Counted from the stretch's first letter, positions 35,326 through 44,853 are shown. The stretch: 64,000 nucleotides of DNA from Verrucomicrobiia bacterium (GCA_030425385.1 JAUIAH010000007.1:1-64000), one strand, 5' to 3'. The notes: generated by a model from the letters alone, not told the origin. Numbers and translations are program-made.

Positions 35326-36681
35326 ATGAGCGCTCATCTCTCTCGTCGTCAGTTCACGCGTGCCGCCGCTGCAAGTGCCGTCTTTAGCCTTCTTCCCGGG
35401 CGGGTGGTGGGGGCCAATGAGAAGGTGAATGTCGCCTTCATCGGCTGCGGAGGCATGGGCGCAGGCGATGCGAAGAGCATTGCCAAGACAGGCTTGGTCA
35501 ATGTGGTGGCGCTGTGCGATGTCGCCTTGGGGTCTCGACACACGGCGGACATTGAAGAGCGTTTCCCTGGCATCCCCAAATACCGCGATTTCCGACAGCT
35601 CTTCGATAAGCACGGTAAGGAGATCGATGCGTGCACGGTGGCGGTTCCCGATCACGCGCATTTCCCCATCGCAATGCGGGCGATGGCGGAAGGCATCCAT
35701 TGCTACGTGGAGAAGCCGCTCGCGCACACCTTTGAGGAGATCGAGCTCATGATCGCGGCAGAGAAGAAGTACAAGGTGTCTTGTCAGATGGGGAACCAGG
35801 GGCATTCGGGCCCCAACTATCATCAGTTCAAAGCGTGGAAAGAAGCGGGCGTGATTCAAGGCGTGACGAAGATCACGGCTCACATGAATAGCGGACGACG
35901 CTGGCATGGGTGGAAGATCGATGGGTATGAGGAAGATCCCATGCCAGAGGGTTTGGATTGGGACGTTTGGTTAGGGACGGCCCCGGCCCATCCCTATTCC
36001 AAGAAATTGCATCCAGGGAATTGGCGCAGTTGGTATGACTATGGCAACGGGGCCTTTGGCGACTGGGGCCCGCACATTCTCGATACCTGCCATCGCTTCC
36101 TCAATCTCGGTCTCCCTCACCGCATCACGGGGGTGAAACGGGACGGTCCTAACGAATACATCTTTCCTCAGGCTACCACGGTGCGGTTCGACTTCCCGGC
36201 TCGTGAGGGGGAACCGCCGTGTGAAGTGACTTGGTATGACGGCGTGGCCAATTTCCCCGAACCTCCGGCGGAACTCGATGACGCGCGTAAGGCTAAGTGG
36301 GGCAAACCGAAGCTGAGCCCCGGAAAAGAGATTCATGGCAAGGATCTCACCTTCATGGGAGGCTCGCACGGCAGCCCCTTGCGCATCATTCCCGAATCAA
36401 CGATGCGCGACATCGCCAAGGACCTGCCCAAGATCGCCTCGGGGTCCAGTCACCACAAGAATTTCATCCTCGCAGCGAAAGGAGAGGAGAAGACGCGTTC
36501 GCCCTTTCATGTCTCGGGTCCCTTGAGTCAGGTCTTCTGCTTGGGCGTTCTCGCCCAGCGATTAGGGGGTGTGTTAGAATTTGATCGTGAAACGAAGCGC
36601 ATCACCAATCGCTCCGTGGCGGATGCACTCCTCGCCGGTCCCCCGCCGCGCAAGGGCTGGGAGGAATACTACCGCCTCTAG
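35326..36681 (+). CDS. Gfo/Idh/MocA family oxidoreductase, Tat-exported
   Basis: 451 residues. Tat signal LSRRQFTRAAAASAVFSLLPG, then the NAD(P)-binding Rossmann fold (VNVAFIGCGGMGAGDAKSI), VPDHAHFPIAMRAMAEGIHCYVEKPLAHT with the family EKP motif (Lys needed for catalysis), and the C-terminal domain with GNGAFGDWGPHILDTCHRF. Exported enzymes of this family are common in Planctomycetes and Verrucomicrobia and act on sugars or glycans, probably with tightly bound cofactor. The substrate is not known. Divergent from the giant CotH gene with 147 bp between them. Confidence 0.92.
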   Translation: MSAHLSRRQFTRAAAASAVFSLLPGRVVGANEKVNVAFIGCGGMGAGDAKSIAKTGLVNVVALCDVALGSRHTADIEERFPGIPKYRDFRQLFDKHGKEIDACTVAVPDHAHFPIAMRAMAEGIHCYVEKPLAHTFEEIELMIAAEKKYKVSCQMGNQGHSGPNYHQFKAWKEAGVIQGVTKITAHMNSGRRWHGWKIDGYEEDPMPEGLDWDVWLGTAPAHPYSKKLHPGNWRSWYDYGNGAFGDWGPHILDTCHRFLNLGLPHRITGVKRDGPNEYIFPQATTVRFDFPAREGEPPCEVTWYDGVANFPEPPAELDDARKAKWGKPKLSPGKEIHGKDLTFMGGSHGSPLRIIPESTMRDIAKDLPKIASGSSHHKNFILAAKGEEKTRSPFHVSGPLSQVFCLGVLAQRLGGVLEFDRETKRITNRSVADALLAGPPPRKGWEEYYRL

Positions 36682-36690
36682 CATCACGAC

Positions 36691-37563
36691 ATGCGTTCTT
36701 GGCTTCTCGCCACACGTCCCAAGACCCTGCCGGCCGCGGTCGCCCCGGTAGCTGCGGGCACGGTGCTTGGAGGGAAATTGCAAGGGGCGTGGCGTTGGGA
36801 CTTCGCGTGGTGGGCGCTCGCCTCGTGCTTGGCCCTCCAGATCGCGACGAATCTCTTCAACGACGCCATTGATCACGCCAAAGGCGCGGACACGGAGAAG
36901 CGTCTCGGGCCCCGACGGGTCACGGCCTCGGGCGACTTGCGAGCTGGTCAGGTCTTGGTGGGTGCGTTCCTCTTTCTCCTGGTAGCGGGCCTCGCCGCAT
37001 TACCCCTATGGCTGGCTCATGGCTGGCCCATCCTCGTCATCGGCATTCCCTCCCTCCTGCTCTGCTACGCCTACACAGGTGGGCCGTTCCCTCTCGCCTA
37101 CCTGGGCCTGGGCGATCTCTTTGTGCTCATCTTCTTCGGATGGGTAGCAGTGGTGGGCAGCTGCTTCTTACAAACGGGGCAGGCCGATGTTGAAGCGCTC
37201 TTGTTAGGGACGCAGATTGGCCTCTTATCCACCGCACTCATCGCCATCAACAATCTCCGTGATGTGGAGGAAGATCGCGGCACCGGAAAACGCACCCTAG
37301 CCGTGCGGTTGGGAGTCCGTTGGGCGAAGGCGGAGATCGTGCTTTGCCTTCTGGGGCCCAGCTTTCTGGGGATCTTGTGGTGGGTCTGGGGGTGGTCTCT
37401 CACGGCGCTTTGGCCACTTGTGGCGTCTCCATTCGCTGTCTGGATTGCTTGGCAAGTCTTGCATGCCCCCCCGAGCCGACGGTATAATCAGTATCTCGCA
37501 CTCGGAGGCGTCCATTTGCTCATCTTCGCAGGCGCGATCATTGCTGGTCTTCTTCAGGATTGA
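36691..37563 (+). CDS. 1,4-dihydroxy-2-naphthoate polyprenyltransferase
   Basis: 290 residues, UbiA superfamily with eight to nine helices. First Asp-rich motif NLFNDAIDHAKG (about 55-66) and the second NNLRDVEEDRGTGKRTLAVRLG (about 190-211) fit MenA, not UbiA. It attaches the isoprenoid tail to 1,4-dihydroxy-2-naphthoate in menaquinone synthesis at the inner membrane. The gene lies 9 bp after the MocA gene and may be co-transcribed. Menaquinone would be the quinol for the membrane module of the nitrate reductase downstream. Confidence 0.93.
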   Translation: MRSWLLATRPKTLPAAVAPVAAGTVLGGKLQGAWRWDFAWWALASCLALQIATNLFNDAIDHAKGADTEKRLGPRRVTASGDLRAGQVLVGAFLFLLVAGLAALPLWLAHGWPILVIGIPSLLLCYAYTGGPFPLAYLGLGDLFVLIFFGWVAVVGSCFLQTGQADVEALLLGTQIGLLSTALIAINNLRDVEEDRGTGKRTLAVRLGVRWAKAEIVLCLLGPSFLGILWWVWGWSLTALWPLVASPFAVWIAWQVLHAPPSRRYNQYLALGGVHLLIFAGAIIAGLLQD

Positions 37564-37631
37564 CCTCTGTGAAGATTTCGACACCCTCGGGCCGTTCGAT
37601 TCTCCGGCAACAACCCACACCGCCCAGACCC

Positions 37632-40600
37632 ATGCTCAAATCCCTCACCCTCGTCACCAGCTTCCTCCTCGGGAGCACTCTCGCCCTCTCCGCATCTCCG
37701 ATCATCAACGAAATCGTCGCTTCCAATCGCGCCAGTTTAGCAGATGAAGACGGTGCCTTTCCCGATTGGATCGAACTCTACAATCCCGATAGTGAAGCCT
37801 ATGATCTCGATGGGCATTTCCTCACCGATGATGTCGAGAATCTTGAACGTTGGCAGTTTCCGGAAGTCTCGATCCCAGCTAATGGCTATCTTATCATCTT
37901 CGCTTCAAGCAAGGATCGCCGCGATGAAGAAAGTGAGCTTCATACGAACTTTGGAGTGTCTGCCGATGGTGAATACGTGGCATTGATCGAGCCAGATGGG
38001 CAAACGGAAGTCAGCAGCGTGCAAACGCCTCCCTTGGACAATGATCAAAGTTACGCTGCTATCGGCGCGAATGGATCGCTTTCCTATGAAGTGACGGATG
38101 AACCCACGCCAAATGGGGAGAATGTGACCAATGTCGTACAATTCTCGATTCCTGGGCAGGCTTTCACGGGAACCCTTACCTTGGAGCTAAGCACCCCCGG
38201 CGATACCACCATCCGATACACAGAGGATGGCCGCAAACCCACTCTCTTCAATGGAAAGTCCTACGATGGCCCAATCACCATCGATAGAACAATGATGATC
38301 AATGCTCTTACCGATGGCGGTGCGAGCAAGACAGAAACATTTATCAAGATTGCGCCTGAGTTGGCTGAGCGCGACTCGGGTATTCCTTTAGTGATCGTTG
38401 ATACCTTTGGAAACACGGTGGCGCCGAAGGAATCGAGCATGACGGACATGGCTATTGGCTTTCAAGACGTGGATGCGTCAGGGAAGTCGCAGATGGTTGG
38501 GCTTTTAGAGACAAACAGCCGCGGGGGCATCCGTAAACGCGGTCAAAGCTCTGGCGGTTTCGCCAAGTTTCCCATGCGCCTGGAATTGTGGAATGATGAG
38601 AATGACGATGAAGACGCGAAAGAAGGGCGCGACAGGGACTTGGCCCCGTTGGGCTTCCCCACTAATTCAGACTTCATTCTCAACGCACGCTATACCTTTG
38701 ATAGAGCGCTCATTCGCAATACCTGGATCATGGAATTGAGCAATCAAATTGGTCGGTATGCGGTTCGCACGCGTCACGTTGAGCTCTATCTTAATGATGA
38801 TGGTGATGATGTGGGGGAGGAAGATTATTTCGGTGTCTATACGTTTATGGAGACGGTGAAACGTGATGACGATCGCGTGGATGTTCCCGCCATGGCCGCT
38901 ACCGCCACCGAAGCCCCTGAGATCACGGGAGGGTATGTGTTCAAGAAAGATAAGAATGACCCCGGTATCTGGCAATTCACCGCAGGCGGGGTGCCCGTGC
39001 AAATGGTCTACCCCACAGAAGAAGGCCGTTCCGAGCGTGGCCACCAACAAGATTTCCTTCAAGGCTATCTCAATGACTTTGCGAGTGTGATTAATAATCC
39101 CGATCCAGTGGAAGGCTATCCAGCCTTCATCGATGTGGGCTCGTGGATTGATCACCATTGGCTGAATGTGATCCCGCTGAATGTGGACGCGATGCGAATC
39201 AGTGGCTATTTCCACAAAGAGCGTGATTCGGAAGAGGGCACGGGCAAAGTCCATGCTGGGCCCATTTGGGATTATGATCGGTCAGCAGGGTCAACGGATG
39301 GGCGCACCACGGATCCTGAACTTTGGCGCGGGCGCGGTGGCGACAATGGGACGCATTTCTTCCGGGCGGCTCTCGGCGAGCCTCGCTGGTGGCAAGATCT
39401 GTTCGAAGAACAGGAATTTCTTCAGCAGTGGGTCGACCGCTACCATGCTTTGCGGCACGAAGAGCTTGTCAGCACGGACTACGATCCCACCCCATTGCCT
39501 CCCTTTAGCAATGCTAACATTGCTCGCATCATTGAGCATCAAGGAGCTGTCCTCGGCGAGGCGGGTGATCGGAACTTTGAGCGCTGGGGACCCGTGCCTC
39601 CCCGCGGACACGCAGGAGAAATCGACCATTTGCGTGACTGGATGGAGACTCGCATGGATTGGATCGATAGCGAACTTGTCACCACGCCGACGTATACGCC
39701 TACCGAGGACGTGCACAATGGGCCTATCAGTATCACCCTCAAGGCGCCACCCTCGAGTTTATTCAATCCACTGGTTGTCTATTATACCACGGATGGAAGC
39801 GATCCCCGTGCAGTGGGAGGCGCCCCGGCTGTCACGGCCACGAAGTACGGGAACAAGATCGAACTCACGGAATCGGCCACCATCTTCGCGCGAAAGTTTG
39901 ATGAAGGGCATAGCACAGCGGCGAATGGACCAGAAGGCATGCAGTGGTCTGCAATTGGCCGGAAACGCTATTTCATTGGGGAAGAACCTGCCAGCGCCAA
40001 CAATGTCATTGTAACCGAGGTTATGTACAATCCGGCAGATCCGACAGCCGCAGAAGAGGCCGCCGGTTTCGACAATAACGATGACTTTGAATTCATTGAA
40101 CTTCTCAACATTGGCGATCAGCCCGTGAGCTTCTACGAAGCGCGTCTCCGCGGCGGGGCCGACTATGATTTCCCTGAAGCTCTTCAATTGGCACCTGGGC
40201 AACGCGTTGTCCTCGCCTCCAATGTCGAGGCCTTCAAGCAGCGATACGGCACAGATGTTCCTGTATATGGTCAATACGCCGATGGGCTGACCAACAGCGG
40301 CGACCGCATCACGCTCCGCGCTTACGATGGCAGCACGATTCTAGAATTCACCTACAGTGATGACGAACCCTGGCCGGCGGACGCCGATGGAGAGGGCAAA
40401 TCGCTGGTTCTCAAAGACACCAGTGGGGCTGCAGATCCAACTTTAGCAAGCAGTTGGGCAGCGGGAGCCAAAGACAACGGCACGCCGGGCACGGATGAAA
40501 GCGGTCAGAGCGGCGGTGAAGGTCCGGGTCCAGGGGATCCAGGCCTAGACTGGCTCGCCGACACGCATCGGACACTGACCGCGGACATCGTCGATGGCGC

Positions 40601-40817
40601 CCTCACCGTTACCTACCATCGGCCAGTGGAGCTCGCAGGCATCGACATCGCCGTGGAAGTCTCCAATGATCTCCAAACGTGGGAAGCCAGTGCCGCCGTA
40701 GAAGAGGTCAGCATCACTCCCAACGGTGACGGCACCGAGGCAGTCCTTCTACGAGACGCTCAAGCGCTGACCACTCAAGGGGCCCAATTCCTGCGTCTAC
40801 ACGTGACCCAGCAATAG
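37632..40817 (+). CDS. Secreted lamin-tail / CotH-kinase-like protein
   Basis: 1061 residues from the ATG at 37632 (signal peptide MLKSLTLVTSFLLGSTLALSA); upstream in-frame codons overlap menA and look artefactual. An N-terminal LTD (IINEIVASNRASLADEDGAFPDWIELYNP) is followed by an Fn3-associated domain (TIRYTEDGRKPT). Then comes a CotH domain at about 270-640 with NSRGGIRKRGQSSGGF, PFSLFNA-like GFPTNSDFILNARYTFDRALIRN, GVYTFMETVKRD and GPIWDYDRSAG (metal-binding Asp pair). A second chitobiase-like Fn3 segment (VVYYTTDGSDPR), a C-terminal LTD (VIVTEVMYNPADP, FEFIELLNIGDQPV) and a final beta domain complete it. Exported, likely surface-attached. The same broad family as the gene at 29.7 kb but with a different domain order. 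Confidence 0.9.
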   Translation: MLKSLTLVTSFLLGSTLALSASPIINEIVASNRASLADEDGAFPDWIELYNPDSEAYDLDGHFLTDDVENLERWQFPEVSIPANGYLIIFASSKDRRDEESELHTNFGVSADGEYVALIEPDGQTEVSSVQTPPLDNDQSYAAIGANGSLSYEVTDEPTPNGENVTNVVQFSIPGQAFTGTLTLELSTPGDTTIRYTEDGRKPTLFNGKSYDGPITIDRTMMINALTDGGASKTETFIKIAPELAERDSGIPLVIVDTFGNTVAPKESSMTDMAIGFQDVDASGKSQMVGLLETNSRGGIRKRGQSSGGFAKFPMRLELWNDENDDEDAKEGRDRDLAPLGFPTNSDFILNARYTFDRALIRNTWIMELSNQIGRYAVRTRHVELYLNDDGDDVGEEDYFGVYTFMETVKRDDDRVDVPAMAATATEAPEITGGYVFKKDKNDPGIWQFTAGGVPVQMVYPTEEGRSERGHQQDFLQGYLNDFASVINNPDPVEGYPAFIDVGSWIDHHWLNVIPLNVDAMRISGYFHKERDSEEGTGKVHAGPIWDYDRSAGSTDGRTTDPELWRGRGGDNGTHFFRAALGEPRWWQDLFEEQEFLQQWVDRYHALRHEELVSTDYDPTPLPPFSNANIARIIEHQGAVLGEAGDRNFERWGPVPPRGHAGEIDHLRDWMETRMDWIDSELVTTPTYTPTEDVHNGPISITLKAPPSSLFNPLVVYYTTDGSDPRAVGGAPAVTATKYGNKIELTESATIFARKFDEGHSTAANGPEGMQWSAIGRKRYFIGEEPASANNVIVTEVMYNPADPTAAEEAAGFDNNDDFEFIELLNIGDQPVSFYEARLRGGADYDFPEALQLAPGQRVVLASNVEAFKQRYGTDVPVYGQYADGLTNSGDRITLRAYDGSTILEFTYSDDEPWPADADGEGKSLVLKDTSGAADPTLASSWAAGAKDNGTPGTDESGQSGGEGPGPGDPGLDWLADTHRTLTADIVDGALTVTYHRPVELAGIDIAVEVSNDLQTWEASAAVEEVSITPNGDGTEAVLLRDAQALTTQGAQFLRLHVTQQ

Positions 40818-40910
40818 AGCAATCTGACCAACCGCAACGAATCACGCAACCGCATTCTGCAATGTAAGGGTCAGGCCCTTAAAACGTTGACCAACGGTGT
40901 CCATGTTAGG

Positions 40911-42042
40911 TCACAAATAGGCCTCCATAGCGCGGTGTAGAGCGGGCAGGCTTGCCTCGTATGAAGCCCCCATCTCCAGGTGGTTGCGTGGCCAACGGAT
41001 GAATTGAAAGCTGATCTGCGTCGCCCTACGGCGGAGCAGACGAATCATCTTCGGGAGCCGTTTGCCCTCTTGCCGTGCGAGACGCGCCCGACGCCGCAGC
41101 GCCTCGTCATATTTCTTAGCCACTTTCTCATCGCGGATGCCGTGCTCCCGCTGCGCCTTGGCTTCAAGCAGCAACATCAGGTTGTAGACCAAGGCCGTGA
41201 AGGTGCCCTGCATGCGCTTGGCCGTCTCACTCACGCCCCAGCCCTTGTTCTCATGGAGACGATTCTCGGTCACGTCGAAGACCTTCTCAATCGTCCAACG
41301 CACGCGATAGAGATGGGCAATCCTGGTCGCCACATTTCTGTGGCTTCATGTTCTCCTTGAGCCGACTCACGAAATAGACGCCACGGGTCTGTTTCTGCTT
41401 CTGCCAGAACGCGGTATCAATTCCCGCTTTATCCCACACCCAGATGGCACCTTTCTTGTCGCCAACCCGGAGTTGATCCGAAACCCTCCGCATCACCGTC
41501 ATATCGTGCTGCTTCTTGGTCCCATCCAATGCGAGATCCAGGTATTGGAGCCAATGCGTGCGCAGATTGATGGCAAAGAACTGGCCAATCGCGACATAAG
41601 GCTTGCCCTTATAAAAGGGATCCCTCGGATCATGACACGCATGCTCAAGGTAATGGCCGTCGCCCGCATGGATCTCTCGCCCCTCCAACTCCGGGATATC
41701 GGCAAACGCGTCGTGGACGTTGAGCAAATACTGATGTCGATCCTGAAGGCGCTTGCTGATTTCCAGGGCCAAGGTCAATCGGCGCTCGCTACGGAGCGAT
41801 TGAAAGAACTGGGAACGCTCAACGTTCTCAACCTGATGGATATCTCGAAGCTTCTGGAGGAAATCACGGCCACTTTCCTGGGGAGCCAAGGTGCGCAGGA
41901 GACAAATGGTGAGGAACTGTTGATCGGAAAGATCCGGGCAATCCCGTGTATTGGCACAATCAGAAACGAGATCGAGCAAAGGGGAAAGAAAGGCGTCTTG
42001 GAGGGAATCGGGAGGCATGTTGAACACGCATGAGATAAACAT
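40911..42042 (-). pseudogene. IS4-type DDE transposase with internal deletion
   Basis: Two overlapping frames. The 5' part (up to 42042, or an ATG at 42018) holds the N-terminal helices and the first two catalytic Asp regions (IHAGDGHYLEHA, WVWDKAGIDTAFW) and reads to VSRLKENMKP. The 3' part (from about 41333 to 40911) resumes in another frame with TRIAHLYRVRWTIEKVF, which has the third catalytic residue (Glu). Between KENMKP and the ARIAHLYRVRW block, about 70 codons normally present in IS4-type proteins are missing, so this is an internal deletion and not a simple frameshift. Non-functional. I cannot find clear terminal inverted repeats. An AAGGGTCAGG-CCCTT motif at 40866-40880 lies just outside the 3' end. 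Confidence 0.8.
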
Positions 42043-42409
42043 AATAAGAGAGTTATGAGAAGAACGGAGTGAGGAAATTAGCGCTCCCAGACGCCTAATT
42101 CCAAGCCAAGATTGCCCCTGTGAGAGAGGGAAACTCTGGGGGTTCAGAACACCCTAACGTCCTCATCAAAGGCCGTCAGAGATAGGAGAAGAGCCCGAGA
42201 AGGCTGTGAGAGGGCCAGGGAGCTTTCGCCGTCATTGTTATCATGTTAGTATGTGCTATTCATGTGTTGTTGCTCTCTCCCATTCGGCGGGGAAGGGGGA
42301 AGTAGCGTCAGATAAGCATCGCCCCCCACGAAGCCCAAAGACCCTCGCAGGGCGGTTCGGAAGCCAAGCTCCGATCAGAGATACGGCTGCCAAATCCCGA
42401 CCTGCGCAA
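42043..42409. other. Non-coding stretch ahead of the minisatellite
   Basis: About 370 bp with no supportable gene. It has a few short frames without signal peptide or domain. It connects the transposase remnant and the repeat array. No promoter or terminator stands out. Confidence 0.4.
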
Positions 42410-42530
42410 AGCCACCGTGAAGCCACCGTGAAGCCACCGTGAAGCCACCGTGAAGCCACCGTGAAGCCACCGTGAAGCCACCGTGAAGCCACCGTGAAGC
42501 CACCGTGAAGCCACCGTGAAGCCACCGTGA
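42410..42530 (+). repeat. Minisatellite, 11 tandem copies of an 11-bp unit
   Basis: AGCCACCGTGA repeated 11 times without a mismatch (starts every 11 bp from 42410 to 42520). It joins directly to the 10-bp array. All three frames give low-complexity proteins on the minus strand (WLHGGFTVAS), which I consider spurious. Confidence 0.95.
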
Positions 42531-42640
42531 AGCCACCGCAAGCCACCGCAAGCCACCGCAAGCCACCGCAAGCCACCGCAAGCCACCGCAAGCCACCGCA
42601 AGCCACCGCAAGCCACCGCAAGCCACCGCAAGCCACCGCA
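42531..42640 (+). repeat. Minisatellite, 11 tandem copies of a 10-bp unit
   Basis: AGCCACCGCA repeated 11 times without a mismatch, continuous with the preceding array and sharing its first eight bases (AGCCACCG). A degenerate unit AGCCGCTGCG closes it. The two arrays lie about 110 bp upstream of the second RAYT gene. Confidence 0.95.
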
Positions 42641-42751
42641 AGCCGCTGCGGCCCCAAATCCAGCACACAACATAGACACCGAACACATAACTAATAAGGG
42701 TACGACCACAAATATATTGACGGGGTGGCGATGTGGAGGTAGGGATGGGTG

Positions 42752-43813
42752 ATGAGAGCGATTCGAATCAAAGGGGAGCCTGGAGCGGCCTCGAACTGCT
42801 ACCACGTGATGTCTCGGATCATTGAGGGGCGCTTTGTGCTGGAGGGGCCGGTGAAGGAGAAATTTCGGGAACTCTTGGAGATTCAGTGCGGGTTTGCCGG
42901 GGTGGAGTTGATCACGTTCTGCTTGATGGCGAATCACATCCATTTGCTGATCGAGGTGCCGAATGCGGAGGAGCATCGCGCGGCGATTGATGATGCGGAG
43001 TTGCTGCGACGGTTGGCGTTGGTGACGACCTCCGAGGAACAGTTGATTGAGGTGCGGCAGATGTTGGCGCGGATGAAGGAGCAGTGTCCTGAGAAGGGGT
43101 ATCCCGAGTATCGGCAACGCTTTCTGAATCGGATGGCGGATGTGTCGATGTTCATGAAAGAGCTGAAGCAGCGCTTCACGCAGTGGTATAACAAACAGGT
43201 TCAGCGCAAGGGGCCGCTTTGGGAGGATCGGTTTAAAAGTGTGTTGTTAGAGAATGACGAGACGGTGTTGCTGACGATGGCGGCTTACATCGACCTGAAT
43301 CCGGTGCGGGCGGGGATCGTGGAGGATCCGAAGGATTATCGGTGGAGTGGGTATGGGGAGGCGGTGGCGGGGAATAAGGCGCGGCGTCGAGGGTTGATGC
43401 GGGTGTTAGGGGTGGAGAATGGGAGTCCGCAGCAATGGCGAACGTGTCAGTCGCAGTACCGGCTTTATCTGTATGGGTTTGGGGAAGCGGAGGCAGGAGC
43501 GCCTGAAGAGGGGGATCAAAGGCGCACGGGTATTCAGGGGAAATCGGTGGAGAAGGTGGTGCGACAGGGAGGGCAGTTGAGCTTGGCGCAGGTGGTGCGT
43601 GTGCGGGTGCGTTATTTCAGTGAGGGCTTGGCCTTGGGGAGTGAGGCCTTCATTGAGGAGGTGTTTGCGCGGCATCGGGAGGGGATGCGGGTGAAGCGTG
43701 CGCGTGGAGCGCGCCCGGTGAAGGCGGCGGGGATGGAGAAATGGCGAGGCTTGGTGGATTTGCGAGGGACTCGGCCTTTGGGGCATCACGTGGAGAGAGA
43801 AACCCGTAAGTAA
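42752..43813 (+). CDS. REP-associated tyrosine transposase (RAYT), copy 2
   Basis: About 353 residues. The HUH motif is MANHIHLLIEVP (about 70-81). The RFTQWYNKQVQRKGPLWEDRFKSVLL block carries a Tyr that may be catalytic, followed by YIDLNPVRAGIVEDPKDYRWSGYGEAVAG, diagnostic of this Y1_Tnp branch. The C-terminal third (VRVRVRYFSEGLALGSEAFIEEVFARHRE) matches the copy at 391-1437. The ATG at 42752 follows a GTG one codon earlier. Sits 110 bp after a perfect minisatellite and 1.1 kb from the IS4 remnant. Presumed single-strand DNA endonuclease acting on REP-like hairpins. Confidence 0.9.
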   Translation: MRAIRIKGEPGAASNCYHVMSRIIEGRFVLEGPVKEKFRELLEIQCGFAGVELITFCLMANHIHLLIEVPNAEEHRAAIDDAELLRRLALVTTSEEQLIEVRQMLARMKEQCPEKGYPEYRQRFLNRMADVSMFMKELKQRFTQWYNKQVQRKGPLWEDRFKSVLLENDETVLLTMAAYIDLNPVRAGIVEDPKDYRWSGYGEAVAGNKARRRGLMRVLGVENGSPQQWRTCQSQYRLYLYGFGEAEAGAPEEGDQRRTGIQGKSVEKVVRQGGQLSLAQVVRVRVRYFSEGLALGSEAFIEEVFARHREGMRVKRARGARPVKAAGMEKWRGLVDLRGTRPLGHHVERETRK

Positions 43814-43866
43814 GTTGCGCTGACTTCGGTGATCGCGATGATAGGGACTCTGGAGAGCTTTCCTTG

Positions 43867-44853
43867 CTATGAGGTTTCTTGGCGTGGTTGGAGTGTGATG
43901 GGAGCCCGATCTTCAACCTCAAGACGCCAGGTGACTTCGCGAAGGATGCCACAGAAGACTTGCTCGGCCAGGCTCCGCTCGGATCGTTTCAGAGCATAGG
44001 TGCCCCAATGACGCTCTAACCCTTCCCATGGGAGGGAACGGGCGACCAATGTTCCTGCGTCCAATTCATCCTGCGCCACCCAGGGTGCGAGGAGCCCGAT
44101 GCCTAGACCCATCCGCGCCATTTCTTTGATGGCAGCCATGCTGCCGACTTGGAGGTGACGACGATGGCCGTTCAAGGTGGCAAATCCCTGAGCGAGCTGG
44201 TGAAAGGTTTCGCTGTCGCGACTGTAGACAACGAAATCTTCGTGGAGCAGGTGCTCGACCGTGATCGTTGGGAGATCTGCTAGGGGATGCGCGGGAGCCA
44301 TCGCCATGACGATGCGGTCCGTGAAGAGTGGGTCAAAGTGATAGGCGCTCGCTCCTGTCATCTCCATGCCCACAGCCACATCGATCACGTTGGCGACAAG
44401 TTTCGCGAGCAACTCACGCGTGTTCTCCGTGGTGATGGTGATTTCGTAATGGGGAAAGGTCTCGCGGAACTCACGCAGGACGGATGGCAGCACGGCATGG
44501 CTGATCGATGCGGTAGCCCCAATAGACAATCGCCCATGACCGGGACGCCGCAGGGCTTCAACGGCATCGATTGCGCCTTGCATGCGCTGGAGGATTTCAT
44601 TGGCGTGGGTTTGAAACTGTGCTCCAGCGGGGGTCAATGCCACGGTCTTGCCCTGACGTTCAAACAAGGTGATGTCGAGCGTGGATTCTAAAGCTTTGAT
44701 CGAATGACTCACTGCCGACTGGGTGACATGGAGGGCTCGAGCCGCCGCGGTGAAGCTTTGGCAACGAGCCAACTCCTGAAAAGCGCACAATTGGCGAGTG
44801 TCGAGAAGGTCCACGCCGACGGTTGAAGCAGAATCTAGGCCAGAGCCGCTCAC
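43867..44853 (-). CDS. LysR-family regulator of the nitrate locus
   Basis: 328 residues. N-terminal HTH (LCAFQELARCQSFTAAARALHVTQSAVSHSIKALE, about 23-57) and a C-terminal LysR substrate domain (GRLSIGATASISHAVLPSVLREFRETFP...). It is divergent from the nitrate genes with almost no gap: the ATG at 44853 is 32 bp from the next start, while a GTG at 44814 would leave 71 bp. LysR proteins usually control the divergent neighbour and respond to a small molecule from its pathway, so nitrate or nitrite, or a nitrogen-status signal, is the likely effector (inference). Confidence 0.92.
   Translation of the reverse strand: MSGSGLDSASTVGVDLLDTRQLCAFQELARCQSFTAAARALHVTQSAVSHSIKALESTLDITLFERQGKTVALTPAGAQFQTHANEILQRMQGAIDAVEALRRPGHGRLSIGATASISHAVLPSVLREFRETFPHYEITITTENTRELLAKLVANVIDVAVGMEMTGASAYHFDPLFTDRIVMAMAPAHPLADLPTITVEHLLHEDFVVYSRDSETFHQLAQGFATLNGHRRHLQVGSMAAIKEMARMGLGIGLLAPWVAQDELDAGTLVARSLPWEGLERHWGTYALKRSERSLAEQVFCGILREVTWRLEVEDRAPITLQPRQETS

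Noticed and set aside
35179-35907. N-terminal extension of the giant CotH protein
   Set aside because: It is antisense to the Gfo/Idh/MocA gene; a signal peptide begins at 35178.
40866-40880. AAGGG-TCAGG-CCCTT as a terminator of the CotH gene
   Set aside because: The stem is only 5 bp and is followed by A-rich, not T-rich, sequence on the plus strand; it may instead be part of the adjacent insertion element.
42256-43117. Long minus-strand frames through the minisatellite (Trp/Gly/Leu-rich repeats)
   Set aside because: They are only the translation of 10- and 11-bp tandem repeats; they have no start signal or domain, and they overlap the RAYT gene.
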